Below the pieces are notes generated by a model. That model ran no database searches, was not told the DNA's origin, and saw nothing but the letters and a program-made list of their open reading frames with translations. The position numbers were made by a program, and so were the translations under genes. Shown piece after piece: positions 1-8,601 of a DNA stretch of 36,195 nucleotides (within the stretch, counting starts at the first letter, position 1; each line of letters starts with the position of its first letter). The DNA comes from Alphaproteobacteria bacterium (GTDB taxonomy: Bacteria > Pseudomonadota > Alphaproteobacteria > Micavibrionales > Micavibrionaceae), in contig JAMPXY010000010.1 in the NCBI GenBank assembly GCA_023700945.1, positions 1 through 36,195 of the forward strand, given 5' to 3'.

Positions 1-626
1 ACCCATGCTCTGACCTGCAATGGTGCTTTGGCAGGTGCTGGTGGTGCGGGCAATGTCCAGTCAAAGGCTTGTTTAATCTGCTCAAGATGGGGGCCAGATG
101 ATGTGGCTGCGCTGATCGCCATGGTCAGGGCTATGAAGAAGCGCAAATGATAGGGGTCGCGGGCAGCCATGCCGGGTTTGGGCGTTCCGGCCTCAAACTT
201 ATCGCCCCAGCGCGCCCATAAATTAGACATCTGCAGATTCCACAATTCCTTTTCCTGTACGCTGCTGCCAGAGCTAGGGCGGTCACCCAGCTTTTGCGCC
301 GGATTAACAGGGTCACCTAAATTATGATCAAGCCGCTTCAAGGCCTCATCTCGGCTGACAGCTAGCGATCCGGTTTTAAAGCGCCATGGTGAGGCCGCCA
401 GCGCCAGCGTAAAGGCCAGCACCCCAGCCATCCGGCCATAAGGATGAGCCATCCCCCAGACCCCTGCCCAGGAGGCGGATAAAAACAGGGCGGTGACTGA
501 CAGCGGGGGTACCACGCGCGGCCATAAACGCTCCCAGAACAAGGCTGTTCGGGCCCGACCCACAGCGCGTGTAAAAGCGGCGGGAAGGCGATCGGGTGAA
601 ATCTCGCTGGGTGTGAGGTCAGACAA
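1..626 (-). CDS. DUF4175 / TIGR02302-like membrane protein, N-terminal part (runs off left edge)
   Basis: The minus-strand frame is open from 626 to the left edge, giving 208 residues with the 3' end missing. The only plausible start is TTG at 626, with an AGGT-like ribosome site about 7 bases upstream. A stop in the same frame at 645-647 leaves no other start. Residues 25-40 carry the amphipathic RTALFWERLWP stretch typical of the N-terminus of alphaproteobacterial TIGR02302/DUF4175 proteins. Two membrane segments follow (about 40-58 and 65-78), then a soluble loop with a basic-acidic helix (RDEALKRLDHNLGD). A third segment lies after the MAARDPYHLR motif (about 161-175), and then the start of an extracytoplasmic region. 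The function of this family is unknown. The glutamine-rich gene at 3375-5564 resembles the C-terminal part of the same family, so this gene may encode only the N-terminal half; the window edge prevents a decision. Confidence 0.75.
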   Translation of the reverse strand, partial: MSDLTPSEISPDRLPAAFTRAVGRARTALFWERLWPRVVPPLSVTALFLSASWAGVWGMAHPYGRMAGVLAFTLALAASPWRFKTGSLAVSRDEALKRLDHNLGDPVNPAQKLGDRPSSGSSVQEKELWNLQMSNLWARWGDKFEAGTPKPGMAARDPYHLRFFIALTMAISAATSSGPHLEQIKQAFDWTLPAPPAPAKAPLQVRAW

Positions 627-688
627 CGTGAAACTACCTGTGTTCTATTTTTATTTATTGTATCTCCCAGCCTTAACATAAAGTGAGA

Positions 689-715
689 CCGGGTGCAAAC
701 CCCCCGCACAGCCGG
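689..715. other. Hairpin in the divergent intergenic region
   Basis: The 241-base gap 627-867 separates two divergent genes. Within it CCGGGTGC (689-696) pairs with GCAC (706-709) and CCGG (712-715), giving an 8-pair stem with an AG bulge and the loop AAACCCCCC. No T-run follows on either strand, so it does not look like a terminator. It would lie in the 5' leader of the DUF4175 gene if transcription starts upstream of it. I do not recognise a known riboswitch class. Confidence 0.4.
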
Positions 716-806
716 GTGAAAGTAGCTGATTTCTTAAGTTTTTAGGGGGAAAGGGATATTGTCCCCGGCTGATTGAGGAGACGCAAAAAAACTTTCTTGC
801 AAGTTC

Positions 807-835
807 TGGAAACACCCGCTAACCATTAACATAAT
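807..835 (+). promoter_or_regulatory. Candidate promoter of the tandem AAA+ gene
   Basis: TGGAAA (807-812) and CATAAT (830-835) are separated by 17 bases and lie just upstream of the gene starting at 868. The -35 match is only moderate. A short palindrome, CTTGCAAG (796-803), abuts it. This is a motif-based guess. Confidence 0.3.
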
Positions 836-867
836 CATAAATTTCATGAACAGAGTGAGGTTGCGTA

Positions 868-3345
868 ATGTCTCCTGAAGATACTTCGCCTTTGGAAAAA
901 TTGGGCCAGTTAGTTGAGTCCGGGGGGCCGCTACAGATGTTCCCGGATGATGAACAGGATGAGAAAATCCTGCAGCAGATGAATATCCGTTTTCTCCACC
1001 GTCTGGTCGAGAATACACCGATGACCTCGAAGCTGGCCTACAAAATTTGTTCAGCGGTGGAGCAGGATCAACTGAGCCTGTCTGGCTTGATTGACGTCTT
1101 TCCGGCGCGCAGCGCTGAAGACAAGGCGCGCCAGAAACGCGTCAATAAAAAACTCAAAGACATTCGTGCCGAAATCAAACTGCACCAGAACGAAATGGAT
1201 CAGTTGCGGGAAACCCGCAAGGCCATGCCGGGCGGGACTCCTGACGCCCTTGATGATGCCATTGATGATCATAAGGACGAGATTGATGAGCTTGAAGAAA
1301 AGCTTGAGAAGCTCGAAAAATCCAAAGAACATAAACCTATTTACCCGGCGATTACCAAGCCTGCCGATCAGCGCGCCGTACGGCCACAGGATTGGGATGT
1401 GATGAAAAAATGGCTCGCGGCTGAAATTAAACGTGAGCCGCTGATTGATGATGAGGGCCTGTTTAGCAACCTTGAAAAATTAAGTGGTTATCTCGACCTC
1501 AAGGAAGATGAAAAAAGTCTTCTGACTTTGGCGATTTGCGCCGATGAGGATATTGGCTTGTCGCTATTTATTGATTCACTAGCATCACGCAAGGCTCGTG
1601 AAACTTGCGATGTTATGGGGCGGATGCTGGGTTTACCGCGGGCGCGCATTTCAGACATGCTGGAATTAACGGCACCCCTGCCAATGAAAGGGTTGGTTTT
1701 TCCAGAGATCGGTTTTGACGAGCATCACGAAGGTGAAGATTCGTATGTGCCGAGTGTTGATCAGATGCTGGTCAAATTATTGCGCCAGCCCGACATGACG
1801 ATTGAAAAGCTGACATCACGCCTAATTGGTGATCCGGTTACAACCGCCCTTGATTGGGACAAGGATTTTGCTCATCTGGGTGAGCGCGGCGCGCATATGC
1901 TCTCTGTTCTCATTGGCGGGATTGCCGCCCGCGATAAAGGTGTCAATATTCTGCTCTGGGGCCTTCCTGATACAGGAAAAACGGAAGCTGTCAAAGCTCT
2001 GGCAAAAAAGGCGGGTTTGCAGCTTTATCTAGTCGGGGAACGGGAAGATAGCGGTGATGAACCCTCCCGGCAAACCCGTATTCGGGCGGCTTTATTGGCG
2101 CAAGCCCTGTTGGCTGACAAGCAGGATGCCGTGATCTTGTTTGATGAGATGGAGGATTTGCTGCCTTCGGCCAATAACAGCATTTTTGCCCAGCCGGGCG
2201 ACGATAATAAACCCAGTGGTGCCAGCAAAGTGTTCTTAAACCGCTTGCTGGAAAACAATCTGACCCCGACTCTGTGGACAGCGAATGATCCGGAGCGCTT
2301 TCATGCAGCTGTGCGTCGCCGCTTCCGCTATTCGGTCGAGTTTGGCATTCCGCCTGTGGCTGTGCGTCAATCCTTGTGGACGTCGATTGCCGAGCGTCAC
2401 CAGCTCGACATGAGTGCGGAAGAAGCATTGAAACTTGCCAAAACATATAAAGCGCCACCAGGGATGATCAACACTGCTGTTCGCAATGCGGTGATTTCCG
2501 GTGATAAAAAATCTCTGGCTTTGAGTCTGACGGCATCAGCCGAACTGGTTTTTGGTGATCGCCAGACTATTGTCGTCAAAGATCGTGTCCCTGACCATTA
2601 CGATTTACGGTTGTTGAATGCCCAGATCGAAAAGGCCAGCATGAATATTCAGGACCTAAGCGGCAAGATTAAAGAACTGGGGCATCTTGATTTCAAGATG
2701 ATCCTGTATGGCCCTTCTGGCACAGGGAAATCAGGATATGCGGCTTATCTTGCACAGGCGCTGGATCTTGAGCCGATGCTGAGGAACGCCTCGGAATTTC
2801 TTGACAAGTATCAGGGAGAAACCGAGAAAAAAATTGCCGCCGCCTTTAAAGAGGCTGAGGAAGGACGTAAGCTCTTCATTCTCGATGAGGGTGATATCTA
2901 TGTACAGGATCGTACCCAGCTCGAGCACCAGTGGCAGATTTCTCAGGTCAATGAGATGCTGACAAGGATTGAGGAGCACCCTTATCCGGTGTTGTTGACG
3001 ACCAACTTGTATGACAATATCGATCCGGCTGCAAAACGTCGGTTCACTTTTAAAATCCATTGTCAGAACATGACGACCGATCAGGCGCGCCTAGCCTTCC
3101 AGATATTTTTTGACAAAGAGGCGCCGTCATCAATCAGCGGTGTGACCCATCTGGCACCGGCTGATTTCTCGGCGGTTAAAAACCAGATGCGTTTCATGGG
3201 TGATAATTTGCCTGCTGAACAGATACTCGATTTGCTCAAGACCGAAGCCAAGGAACGTCAGGTGAAAAAACCTTCGGGCTATAGCGGCTCTGAAAACGGT
3301 TTTGGGTTCAATCGGCGTGAGCCGGTTAAACCCACGGTGGGCTAA
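868..3345 (+). CDS. Tandem AAA+ ATPase with N-terminal coiled coil
   Basis: This 825-residue protein has two AAA+ modules. Residues about 85-155 are highly charged and probably form a coiled coil. AAA domain 1 has Walker A GLPDTGKT (365-372), Walker B VILFDE (422-427), a sensor asparagine in TAND (N473) and an RRRFR arginine-finger motif (483-487). AAA domain 2 has GPSGTGKS (615-622), LFILDE (669-674), TTN (N713) and RRF (724-726). Domain 2, with its WQISQVNEML stretch, resembles SpoVK/COG0464-type proteobacterial ATPases of unknown substrate. Both sites look catalytically intact. No signal peptide or membrane segment is visible, so it is probably cytosolic. The ATG at 868 has a GAGTGAGG ribosome site. 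It is the only plus-strand gene between two DUF4175-like genes, which hints at a role with that envelope cluster, but a direct link is inference. Confidence 0.85.
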   Translation: MSPEDTSPLEKLGQLVESGGPLQMFPDDEQDEKILQQMNIRFLHRLVENTPMTSKLAYKICSAVEQDQLSLSGLIDVFPARSAEDKARQKRVNKKLKDIRAEIKLHQNEMDQLRETRKAMPGGTPDALDDAIDDHKDEIDELEEKLEKLEKSKEHKPIYPAITKPADQRAVRPQDWDVMKKWLAAEIKREPLIDDEGLFSNLEKLSGYLDLKEDEKSLLTLAICADEDIGLSLFIDSLASRKARETCDVMGRMLGLPRARISDMLELTAPLPMKGLVFPEIGFDEHHEGEDSYVPSVDQMLVKLLRQPDMTIEKLTSRLIGDPVTTALDWDKDFAHLGERGAHMLSVLIGGIAARDKGVNILLWGLPDTGKTEAVKALAKKAGLQLYLVGEREDSGDEPSRQTRIRAALLAQALLADKQDAVILFDEMEDLLPSANNSIFAQPGDDNKPSGASKVFLNRLLENNLTPTLWTANDPERFHAAVRRRFRYSVEFGIPPVAVRQSLWTSIAERHQLDMSAEEALKLAKTYKAPPGMINTAVRNAVISGDKKSLALSLTASAELVFGDRQTIVVKDRVPDHYDLRLLNAQIEKASMNIQDLSGKIKELGHLDFKMILYGPSGTGKSGYAAYLAQALDLEPMLRNASEFLDKYQGETEKKIAAAFKEAEEGRKLFILDEGDIYVQDRTQLEHQWQISQVNEMLTRIEEHPYPVLLTTNLYDNIDPAAKRRFTFKIHCQNMTTDQARLAFQIFFDKEAPSSISGVTHLAPADFSAVKNQMRFMGDNLPAEQILDLLKTEAKERQVKKPSGYSGSENGFGFNRREPVKPTVG

Positions 3346-3360
3346 GCTGCCCTAGAAAGT

Positions 3361-3401
3361 GTTTTCAGGTTGCCTTATTGTGGCTTGAAAACGGGTTTTT
3401 T
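3361..3401 (+). terminator. Putative terminator after the tandem AAA+ gene
   Basis: GTTTTCA (3361-3367) pairs with TGAAAAC (3386-3392). The stem is extended by GCC/GGC (3372-3374 / 3382-3384), and GGGTTTTTT follows. The structure overlaps the stop codon of the convergent glutamine-rich gene. The internal mismatches make it imperfect. Confidence 0.5.
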
Positions 3402-5564
3402 CTTGCCGCCCTCAAGCAGGCGCTGCAGGTAATCACGCTCGGTCTGTGAGCGGTTGGGGTCTTTCAGGAGCTCAAGAATGGCCTCACGACGCTCCCGGCT
3501 GAGGTTTTCTGCATCGAGTGGCCCCAAATCCTTGGCGTTTTGTGGCATGCGTCGGCCCAAGGGGTCAGTCATCGGGCCCATATTTTCTCCCTCGCCTTCC
3601 CCTTGTCCCGGGCCTTGCCCCTGACCGGGCTGCATCATTTTTTGCATTTGCTGTTGCATCTGCTGGGCGCCTTCGCGCAGAGAGTTGAGGGCATCATTCT
3701 GGCTGGGGACGGCTTCCTGCGGGCTGTCATTCTGCAATTGCTGTCCTGCATCGTTCATCGATTTATTGGCATCGTTGAGTTTGCCGGGATCCATACCCTT
3801 CTGCTGCATTTTCTTCATCAATTCGTCCAGCTGCTTCTGCAGGTCTTGTTGCTGCTGCCCTTGCTGCTGGGTTTTTTGACGGTCGGCGTTCTGGCGGGCC
3901 TGCTCCATCATTTTCTTGATGCGTTCCATCAAATCCTGCTGCTGTTGTTGGCGCTGCTGGTTTTGTTGATCCTGTGACTGGCTATCCTTTTTTTGTGCTT
4001 CTTGCTGTTGCTGCTGTCGCTTCATTTCTTCTTCAGCGCGGCGTAGTTCCTGCTGGACGCGCTGCAAACGGCCAAAAATATCCTCGGCCTCTTTCTCTTT
4101 CAGAATTTCCTGCTTTTCACGCTTGTCTTTGAGAGTTTTGCCGGTTTCATCAACTTCTGTACCAAGTTGATCCAGACGCTCCACTCGCTTTTTGCTGTCA
4201 TCCAGCGCCTTCTGCTTTTCTGGGGGCAGGGCTGTTTCGGCCTGTGCCATCAATGGGTATTCAGGGGCCCCCGGCCATCTCAGGCCCGGCTGTGGCCGAT
4301 AATGCGAATCGTAGCCGGGATAGTAAGTGGGGGGTGATATTTCCCTTTGTTTATCATACTCCTTGCTTCGTTCTTCTCGAATCTGTTCGTTGAGCATTTT
4401 TGTCAGTTTTTCAAGCTGCTCAAGAATCTGGGCCATATCCTGGCGGCGTTTTTCGCGTTCTTGCTCGGTTTCGCCCATCAGTTTTTCCTGATCCTTGATC
4501 AGCTTGTTTAAATCCTGCTGCATCTGTTGCATTTGCTGCATCTGCTGCATCTGCTGTTGCATCTGCTGCATCTGCTGTTGCAGTTTTTGCCTCATTTGCT
4601 GTTGTTGCTGCTGACTCTGCTGATTCTGTTGTTGGTTCTGCTGGGCGTTCTGTGGATTCTGGTCCTGCGATGGATCTTGCTGCTGATTTTTTTGTTGGTC
4701 CTGTTTTTGCTGACGCATCATTTCTTGCATCTGCTTCATCATTTCCTGCATTTTTTTGGCAGCTTGTGGGTCGAGCTGCGAGAGCTCTTCCATCATTTTG
4801 CGCATCTCTTCCATGCGCTTTTGCATGTCATCGAGATCACGTTTGGCTTGTTCATCTTGTCCTGATTTTGTGGCCTGCTCTTTCATGGCGTCTTTCATTG
4901 CCTTGGCAGACTCATCTAGAAGCTTACGCATTTGTTCTTCGGGCGTATTGCGCTGCATGGCTTCGCGCAGGGCGCGTTCCATATCGCGCAGGCGACGTTC
5001 GGCCTCCGAGAGGTTATCTTCCTCAAGCCGTAACATGATATCCCACATCATGGCGATGGATTGATCAAGTACGGATTCATCCTTACTAGTGGCCAGAGTT
5101 TTCTGAACAGTTTCAAGAGCAGCGCGTGTGGCAGGGTTAACGATCAGGTGACTGTGTTTGTTAACGCCCTCTGACAGATGGCGTGCAATCTCCGGGGCCT
5201 TGCGGCCATCGCTGGCCAGAGTTCGGCGCATCTCTACCATGGCGGCTGCCAAAGGATGACGAAACTCCAGTTTGGGCAGGGTGACCTTGCATTTCTCACT
5301 CGAAGCTGCTTGCCCCAAAGCATCACGAACATTAATGGAAATTTCTACGGTGCTGCCCGCTAAAACCGGATGGGCGGTCAAGTCGGAAATAGTGAACTTA
5401 CCCAAACCTTCCTTCAGAACGGTTTGCTGAGCCTTGTGGCAGGCGGCTGTTGCGGGTGTAGCATTGGCAGGGGCGGCATGCAGTGGGGCAGCGCTGAAGA
5501 AGGCGGCTGCCACCAGAGAGCTTTGGCCGGCCAGATGCTTTAATTTACGGGTGGTCACACTCAT
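3375..5564 (-). CDS. Glutamine-rich secreted coiled-coil protein, DUF4175/TIGR02302 C-terminal-like
   Basis: I place the start at ATG 5564 because AGGA lies 8 bases upstream and the product then begins with a clean signal peptide (cleavage near PLHAA, about residue 30). The frame could extend to TTG 5585, which overlaps the DUF58 stop but lacks a ribosome site. The 729-residue product begins with a beta-rich segment (DLTAHPVLAGSTVEI, DALGQ, then TLPKLEFRHPLA) that matches the part of alphaproteobacterial TIGR02302 proteins just before their long helical region. The EDNLSEAERRLRDMERAL stretch and the C-terminal DPLGRRMPQ element are also typical of that family. The rest is low-complexity Gln/Met/Lys coiled coil with long Gln runs. 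No membrane segment remains after signal cleavage, so a periplasmic filamentous protein is likely. It is last in the operon with the DUF58, BatA-type and amidotransferase-like genes. Function unknown. Confidence 0.8.
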   Translation of the reverse strand: MSVTTRKLKHLAGQSSLVAAAFFSAAPLHAAPANATPATAACHKAQQTVLKEGLGKFTISDLTAHPVLAGSTVEISINVRDALGQAASSEKCKVTLPKLEFRHPLAAAMVEMRRTLASDGRKAPEIARHLSEGVNKHSHLIVNPATRAALETVQKTLATSKDESVLDQSIAMMWDIMLRLEEDNLSEAERRLRDMERALREAMQRNTPEEQMRKLLDESAKAMKDAMKEQATKSGQDEQAKRDLDDMQKRMEEMRKMMEELSQLDPQAAKKMQEMMKQMQEMMRQQKQDQQKNQQQDPSQDQNPQNAQQNQQQNQQSQQQQQQMRQKLQQQMQQMQQQMQQMQQMQQMQQDLNKLIKDQEKLMGETEQEREKRRQDMAQILEQLEKLTKMLNEQIREERSKEYDKQREISPPTYYPGYDSHYRPQPGLRWPGAPEYPLMAQAETALPPEKQKALDDSKKRVERLDQLGTEVDETGKTLKDKREKQEILKEKEAEDIFGRLQRVQQELRRAEEEMKRQQQQQEAQKKDSQSQDQQNQQRQQQQQDLMERIKKMMEQARQNADRQKTQQQGQQQQDLQKQLDELMKKMQQKGMDPGKLNDANKSMNDAGQQLQNDSPQEAVPSQNDALNSLREGAQQMQQQMQKMMQPGQGQGPGQGEGEGENMGPMTDPLGRRMPQNAKDLGPLDAENLSRERREAILELLKDPNRSQTERDYLQRLLEGGKKKPVFKPQ
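4515..4581 (-). repeat. Tandem 9/12-base repeat encoding Met-Gln-Gln units
   Basis: On the plus strand the units CTGCTGCAT and CTGCTGTTGCAT alternate about seven times. They encode (Q)QQM repeats inside the glutamine-rich protein. Near-identical units suggest slippage-driven length change that stays in frame. Confidence 0.7.
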
Positions 5565-5581
5565 CTTGTTGTCCTGATCTG

Positions 5582-6511
5582 TCAAAGTCCGAGCTTCATA
5601 ACCGCAGCTGGAACTTTAGGTTCGAGATTGTAGAGGGCGCGCAGACCCTTGAATAATTCTTCATCAGTGCGTTGCAGAATAAAGTCAAATCCCTTGCGTC
5701 GCGCCAGCGTATCTATGGTCTCGATATGGTTTTTGAACTCTTTCTGATAGTGCCGGCGCAGCTGGGGGCTTTCTGCTTTTTCGAAATTTTTCTCACCTTC
5801 ATTGTTCAGGCCATAAAACAGCGTATCGCCTTTAAAATTGAAATCAATCAGCTGTGGATCGGCGACCATCACCAGCCAGCCGCTAATACCGCTCTGGCGT
5901 AAGCGATCAAGTGTCTGCTCAAGTTGGGTCACAGGCATCATGAAATCGCTGAACAATACGGCACAGCTATTATGGACCAGATGGGCGCGAATATGGGGGG
6001 TGCCGCTGTTATTATCCGGGATTTCCGCCATTTGGGTGGCTACCCACTCGGCGGCACGGCCTCCTTGAGTTAACCGAGTGCCTTCAAGCAGGCCCACACG
6101 TTCGTCATTGCGGGCGATGTGCTTGGCCAGTGCTAGCAGCATAATATCGGCGGCCTGACGCGGGGTATAAGGGGCCTTGCCGGATTCAAAATCCATCGAA
6201 GGGCGGCTGTCGCGCCAGAGGTAGAAATGCTGGCGAATTTCGGCTTCCTTTTCAACCACAATCGGTTCATCGCGGCGGGCGGAGAGGCGGGCGTGGATGC
6301 GGCGCGGATCATCACCATGGGCAAAGGCACGGGCTTCAAAAAATTCTGTGCCGGGGCCTTTGCGCTTCATCAGGCGCGGTCCATGTAGCGGCAGACCGCG
6401 GCTAATACGTTCGATATCGGGATGCTGGTGCAAGGGCAGCTTGCGGGCGGTTTCTTCGGCTTTGCCGAGTAGCCCGAACAAGGATGCCAGTTTTTGTCCA
6501 AAGACGCTCAT
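5582..6511 (-). CDS. DUF58 domain protein (vWA-like), MoxR cluster
   Basis: This 309-residue cytosolic protein belongs to the DUF58 family that accompanies MoxR ATPases. It shows the family signature GTEFFEARAFAHGDDPRRIHARLSARR (about residues 54-80), then a vWA-like fold. The expected metal-site motif DxSxS reads D101-S-R-P-S105, so the middle serine is replaced by arginine and the site is imperfect. No membrane segment is visible. The ATG overlaps the stop of the BatA-type gene as ATGA (6508-6511), and its own stop abuts the glutamine-rich gene, so it is translationally coupled. In other bacteria DUF58 proteins are proposed partners of MoxR in assembling or activating client complexes. The client here is unknown. 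Confidence 0.85.
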   Translation of the reverse strand: MSVFGQKLASLFGLLGKAEETARKLPLHQHPDIERISRGLPLHGPRLMKRKGPGTEFFEARAFAHGDDPRRIHARLSARRDEPIVVEKEAEIRQHFYLWRDSRPSMDFESGKAPYTPRQAADIMLLALAKHIARNDERVGLLEGTRLTQGGRAAEWVATQMAEIPDNNSGTPHIRAHLVHNSCAVLFSDFMMPVTQLEQTLDRLRQSGISGWLVMVADPQLIDFNFKGDTLFYGLNNEGEKNFEKAESPQLRRHYQKEFKNHIETIDTLARRKGFDFILQRTDEELFKGLRALYNLEPKVPAAVMKLGL

Positions 6512-8601
6512 GATCCATTCTCCAGCTTCATCGCCGGGCGAGGGGGGCGTTTATCCGGACCGCGATGACCACGCCGTTGGTAGAGTACAATTAATAAATC
6601 CAACAGCAGGAAGCCCAACGCTCCGCCGAGCAAAGGTCCGGTTAGATCGCGCTCCTTCTGGCCGATTTCGTAGGTTTTTCTTAAAACTCCATCGGGCATA
6701 GCGGGTAAGGGTTGTAGTGCTGTGATGGTGGGTGAAAGATTATGGGCTTGGCGCTGGCTTTCGTTGCCGTAGTAGCCGGGTGGGTGTTGCGGTCCCACCC
6801 GATTTTGTGCCATGGCTTCGGTCGTTAACGGACGGGTGGCCGCACCGGGGCTGCTGAAGCGGCCATAGCCATCAAGAATTTTGAGCGCGGGTAGAGACAC
6901 ATCATTATTTTCAAGTTTGCTCGCAACACCCTGACTACTCGCGACAACAGCGCGCATCATCTCTACAAAAGTGCCGGAGAGGGCAAGGTTGGACCATGAC
7001 GGATCGGCCGTCGTGTGAAAGAGAATGATCTGCCCTTTTCCGTGTTTTTTGGCTGTGACCAGAGGCGTGCCGTCCTGCAAGCGCGCCCACGTGTTATCAT
7101 CGTGATCGGCACCGGGCTGGGGTAATACTTCCTGTTTGATAGTGATGTGATCGGCCAGTGTAATTCCGGCGAATGGGGAGGTTGAGGCAAACGGCGCAAG
7201 TTTGCCTTCCTTGCCGCCTGAAACACTGCCGCCCAGTGTACGGCTGCCTTGTCGCAATTTCAGGGGCAGCAAGCTGCTATCGAGAATCTCCTGAGCGGCG
7301 AGGCGCGGGCCAGCAAAACGCAACAGAGTACCCCCCTCTTGTACCCACTGATCTATTTTTTGTGCCTGAGTTTTACCAACGGCCGCAGCATCAGTCATGA
7401 CCAGCACAGCCAATTTCCGTTTGAGCAATTCGTCAATCGGTCCTTGATGCAGGTCAACATAAGGGTTGAGGGCTTGATCAATATAATCAGATTCATTCAA
7501 GAGTGGTTGTGCCGCATTGCTCTGGGCGTTGGCAATCACCCCGACCGGGCGACGGCGCCAGCGTTCATCCAGTAAGACGGTGGCACCGGCGGTCTGTTCA
7601 TCCGCAATCGTAAGACGTGCCATTTCATTACTGATTTCTGGTGGCAGGTTAAACGTGGCTTGCGTCTCTTGGCTGCCGGGCTTAAAGGTGGCGGCGACTT
7701 GATCAATCGGTTTGCCGCTTTCATCAACGGCGGTTATCTGCACAATTTCTTCTGTCTGACTGTGACTGCGTTTGACGGTCACCGTCATTTTATCGGCGCT
7801 GGTCTCAGGCGGCAGCAACAGGCGAGCAGCTTCCGTCGGGGTGTCTTCCAAGACGGTTAGTTGACCCAGGTCCTTTAGTTTTTGTGACAAGGGCAATGCG
7901 GCCTGGTCGCTGAGGCCGTTACTAAGCCAGATAATAGCACTGGGCTTTTGCTCATGTATCTCATTCAAGCTTTCCAGCGCACTCTGACGATCAGCGGCCC
8001 ATGGCAAAGGCTTCATTTGCAAGGTGATCTGACGGGCTTCCTGCGCTGTCACTGGGCCGAGCACCTTGATCGGACTGCCATCGTCGGGGGCCGCCGTTGG
8101 CAGAATCATCAGGGAACGGCCTTCACGTTCGGCACGATTGATTAATTGCTGCATCTGCTCGCTGCGACTTTGCCAATGACGGGCCGCTGCCCAGCCATTA
8201 TCGATAACCAGCATGACGGGCCCTTGTCCGGGCAGGGGAGGCTGCGGGTTCCATTCGGGTTTGGTCAGGGCGCCGACCAACGCGGCCGAAGCCAGCGTAA
8301 TTGGGATGTATTGCCACCACGGAATACGCTTTGGGGTTTTTTCTTCGGATTCCAGCTTGAAGAGCAGACTTATACCGGGAAAAGCCTGCCGCAGCGGTTT
8401 GAGTGGAATGCTTTTCATGAGCCACCACAGGCCCACTACGGCCGGTACCGCCAGTAACATCCACGGTGCGAACGTTCCGGCGATGGGGCCTAGCGTATAA
8501 GCCTGCGCAGCCGTGGAAGTGGCGGCCGCTGCGGTGCCTGCCGCCAGTGTAAAGGCAGGGCGCAGTCTACTAGGGGCTGGGTGTGTAAGGGGCGTGCTCA
8601 T
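6508..8601 (-). CDS. BatA-type membrane protein lacking its usual DUF4159 domain
   Basis: The 697-residue product begins with an Ala-rich hydrophobic segment, then the BatA N-terminal region: APWMLLAVPAVVGLWWLMK (about 46-64), a basic loop, and a second membrane helix ending at TKPEWNP. A vWA-like domain starts at MLVIDNGWAAA; its metal-binding DxSxS motif is absent, as I recall for alphaproteobacterial relatives. A type-1 amidotransferase-like segment follows (LAVLVMTDAAAV, then WVQEGGTLLRFAGPRLA). The last membrane helix lies near LLGGALGFLLLDLLIVL, and the chain ends about 25 residues later. In the alphaproteobacterial relatives I recall, the chain continues into a DUF4159 domain. Here that domain is a separate gene at 11107-11889. 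Its start overlaps the upstream stop as TGATG at 8601. Confidence 0.85.
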   Translation of the reverse strand: MSTPLTHPAPSRLRPAFTLAAGTAAAATSTAAQAYTLGPIAGTFAPWMLLAVPAVVGLWWLMKSIPLKPLRQAFPGISLLFKLESEEKTPKRIPWWQYIPITLASAALVGALTKPEWNPQPPLPGQGPVMLVIDNGWAAARHWQSRSEQMQQLINRAEREGRSLMILPTAAPDDGSPIKVLGPVTAQEARQITLQMKPLPWAADRQSALESLNEIHEQKPSAIIWLSNGLSDQAALPLSQKLKDLGQLTVLEDTPTEAARLLLPPETSADKMTVTVKRSHSQTEEIVQITAVDESGKPIDQVAATFKPGSQETQATFNLPPEISNEMARLTIADEQTAGATVLLDERWRRRPVGVIANAQSNAAQPLLNESDYIDQALNPYVDLHQGPIDELLKRKLAVLVMTDAAAVGKTQAQKIDQWVQEGGTLLRFAGPRLAAQEILDSSLLPLKLRQGSRTLGGSVSGGKEGKLAPFASTSPFAGITLADHITIKQEVLPQPGADHDDNTWARLQDGTPLVTAKKHGKGQIILFHTTADPSWSNLALSGTFVEMMRAVVASSQGVASKLENNDVSLPALKILDGYGRFSSPGAATRPLTTEAMAQNRVGPQHPPGYYGNESQRQAHNLSPTITALQPLPAMPDGVLRKTYEIGQKERDLTGPLLGGALGFLLLDLLIVLYQRRGHRGPDKRPPRPAMKLENGS

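Noticed and set aside
493-681. 62-codon plus-strand frame
   Set aside because: Antisense to the start of the DUF4175 gene and its leader, with no domain or ribosome site.
689-718. Known riboswitch (cobalamin or SAM type)
   Set aside because: The hairpin lacks the conserved boxes of either class.
3540-3977. 145-codon plus-strand frame
   Set aside because: Antisense to the Gln-rich gene, with low-complexity Leu content and no ribosome site.
4515-4581. Regular short repeats as a CRISPR array
   Set aside because: Units are 9-12 bases with no spacers and lie inside a coding frame.
4527-4865. Leu/His-rich open frame on the plus strand
   Set aside because: It is the reverse complement of the Gln-rich coding repeats; Gln/Met codons read backwards give Leu/His runs.
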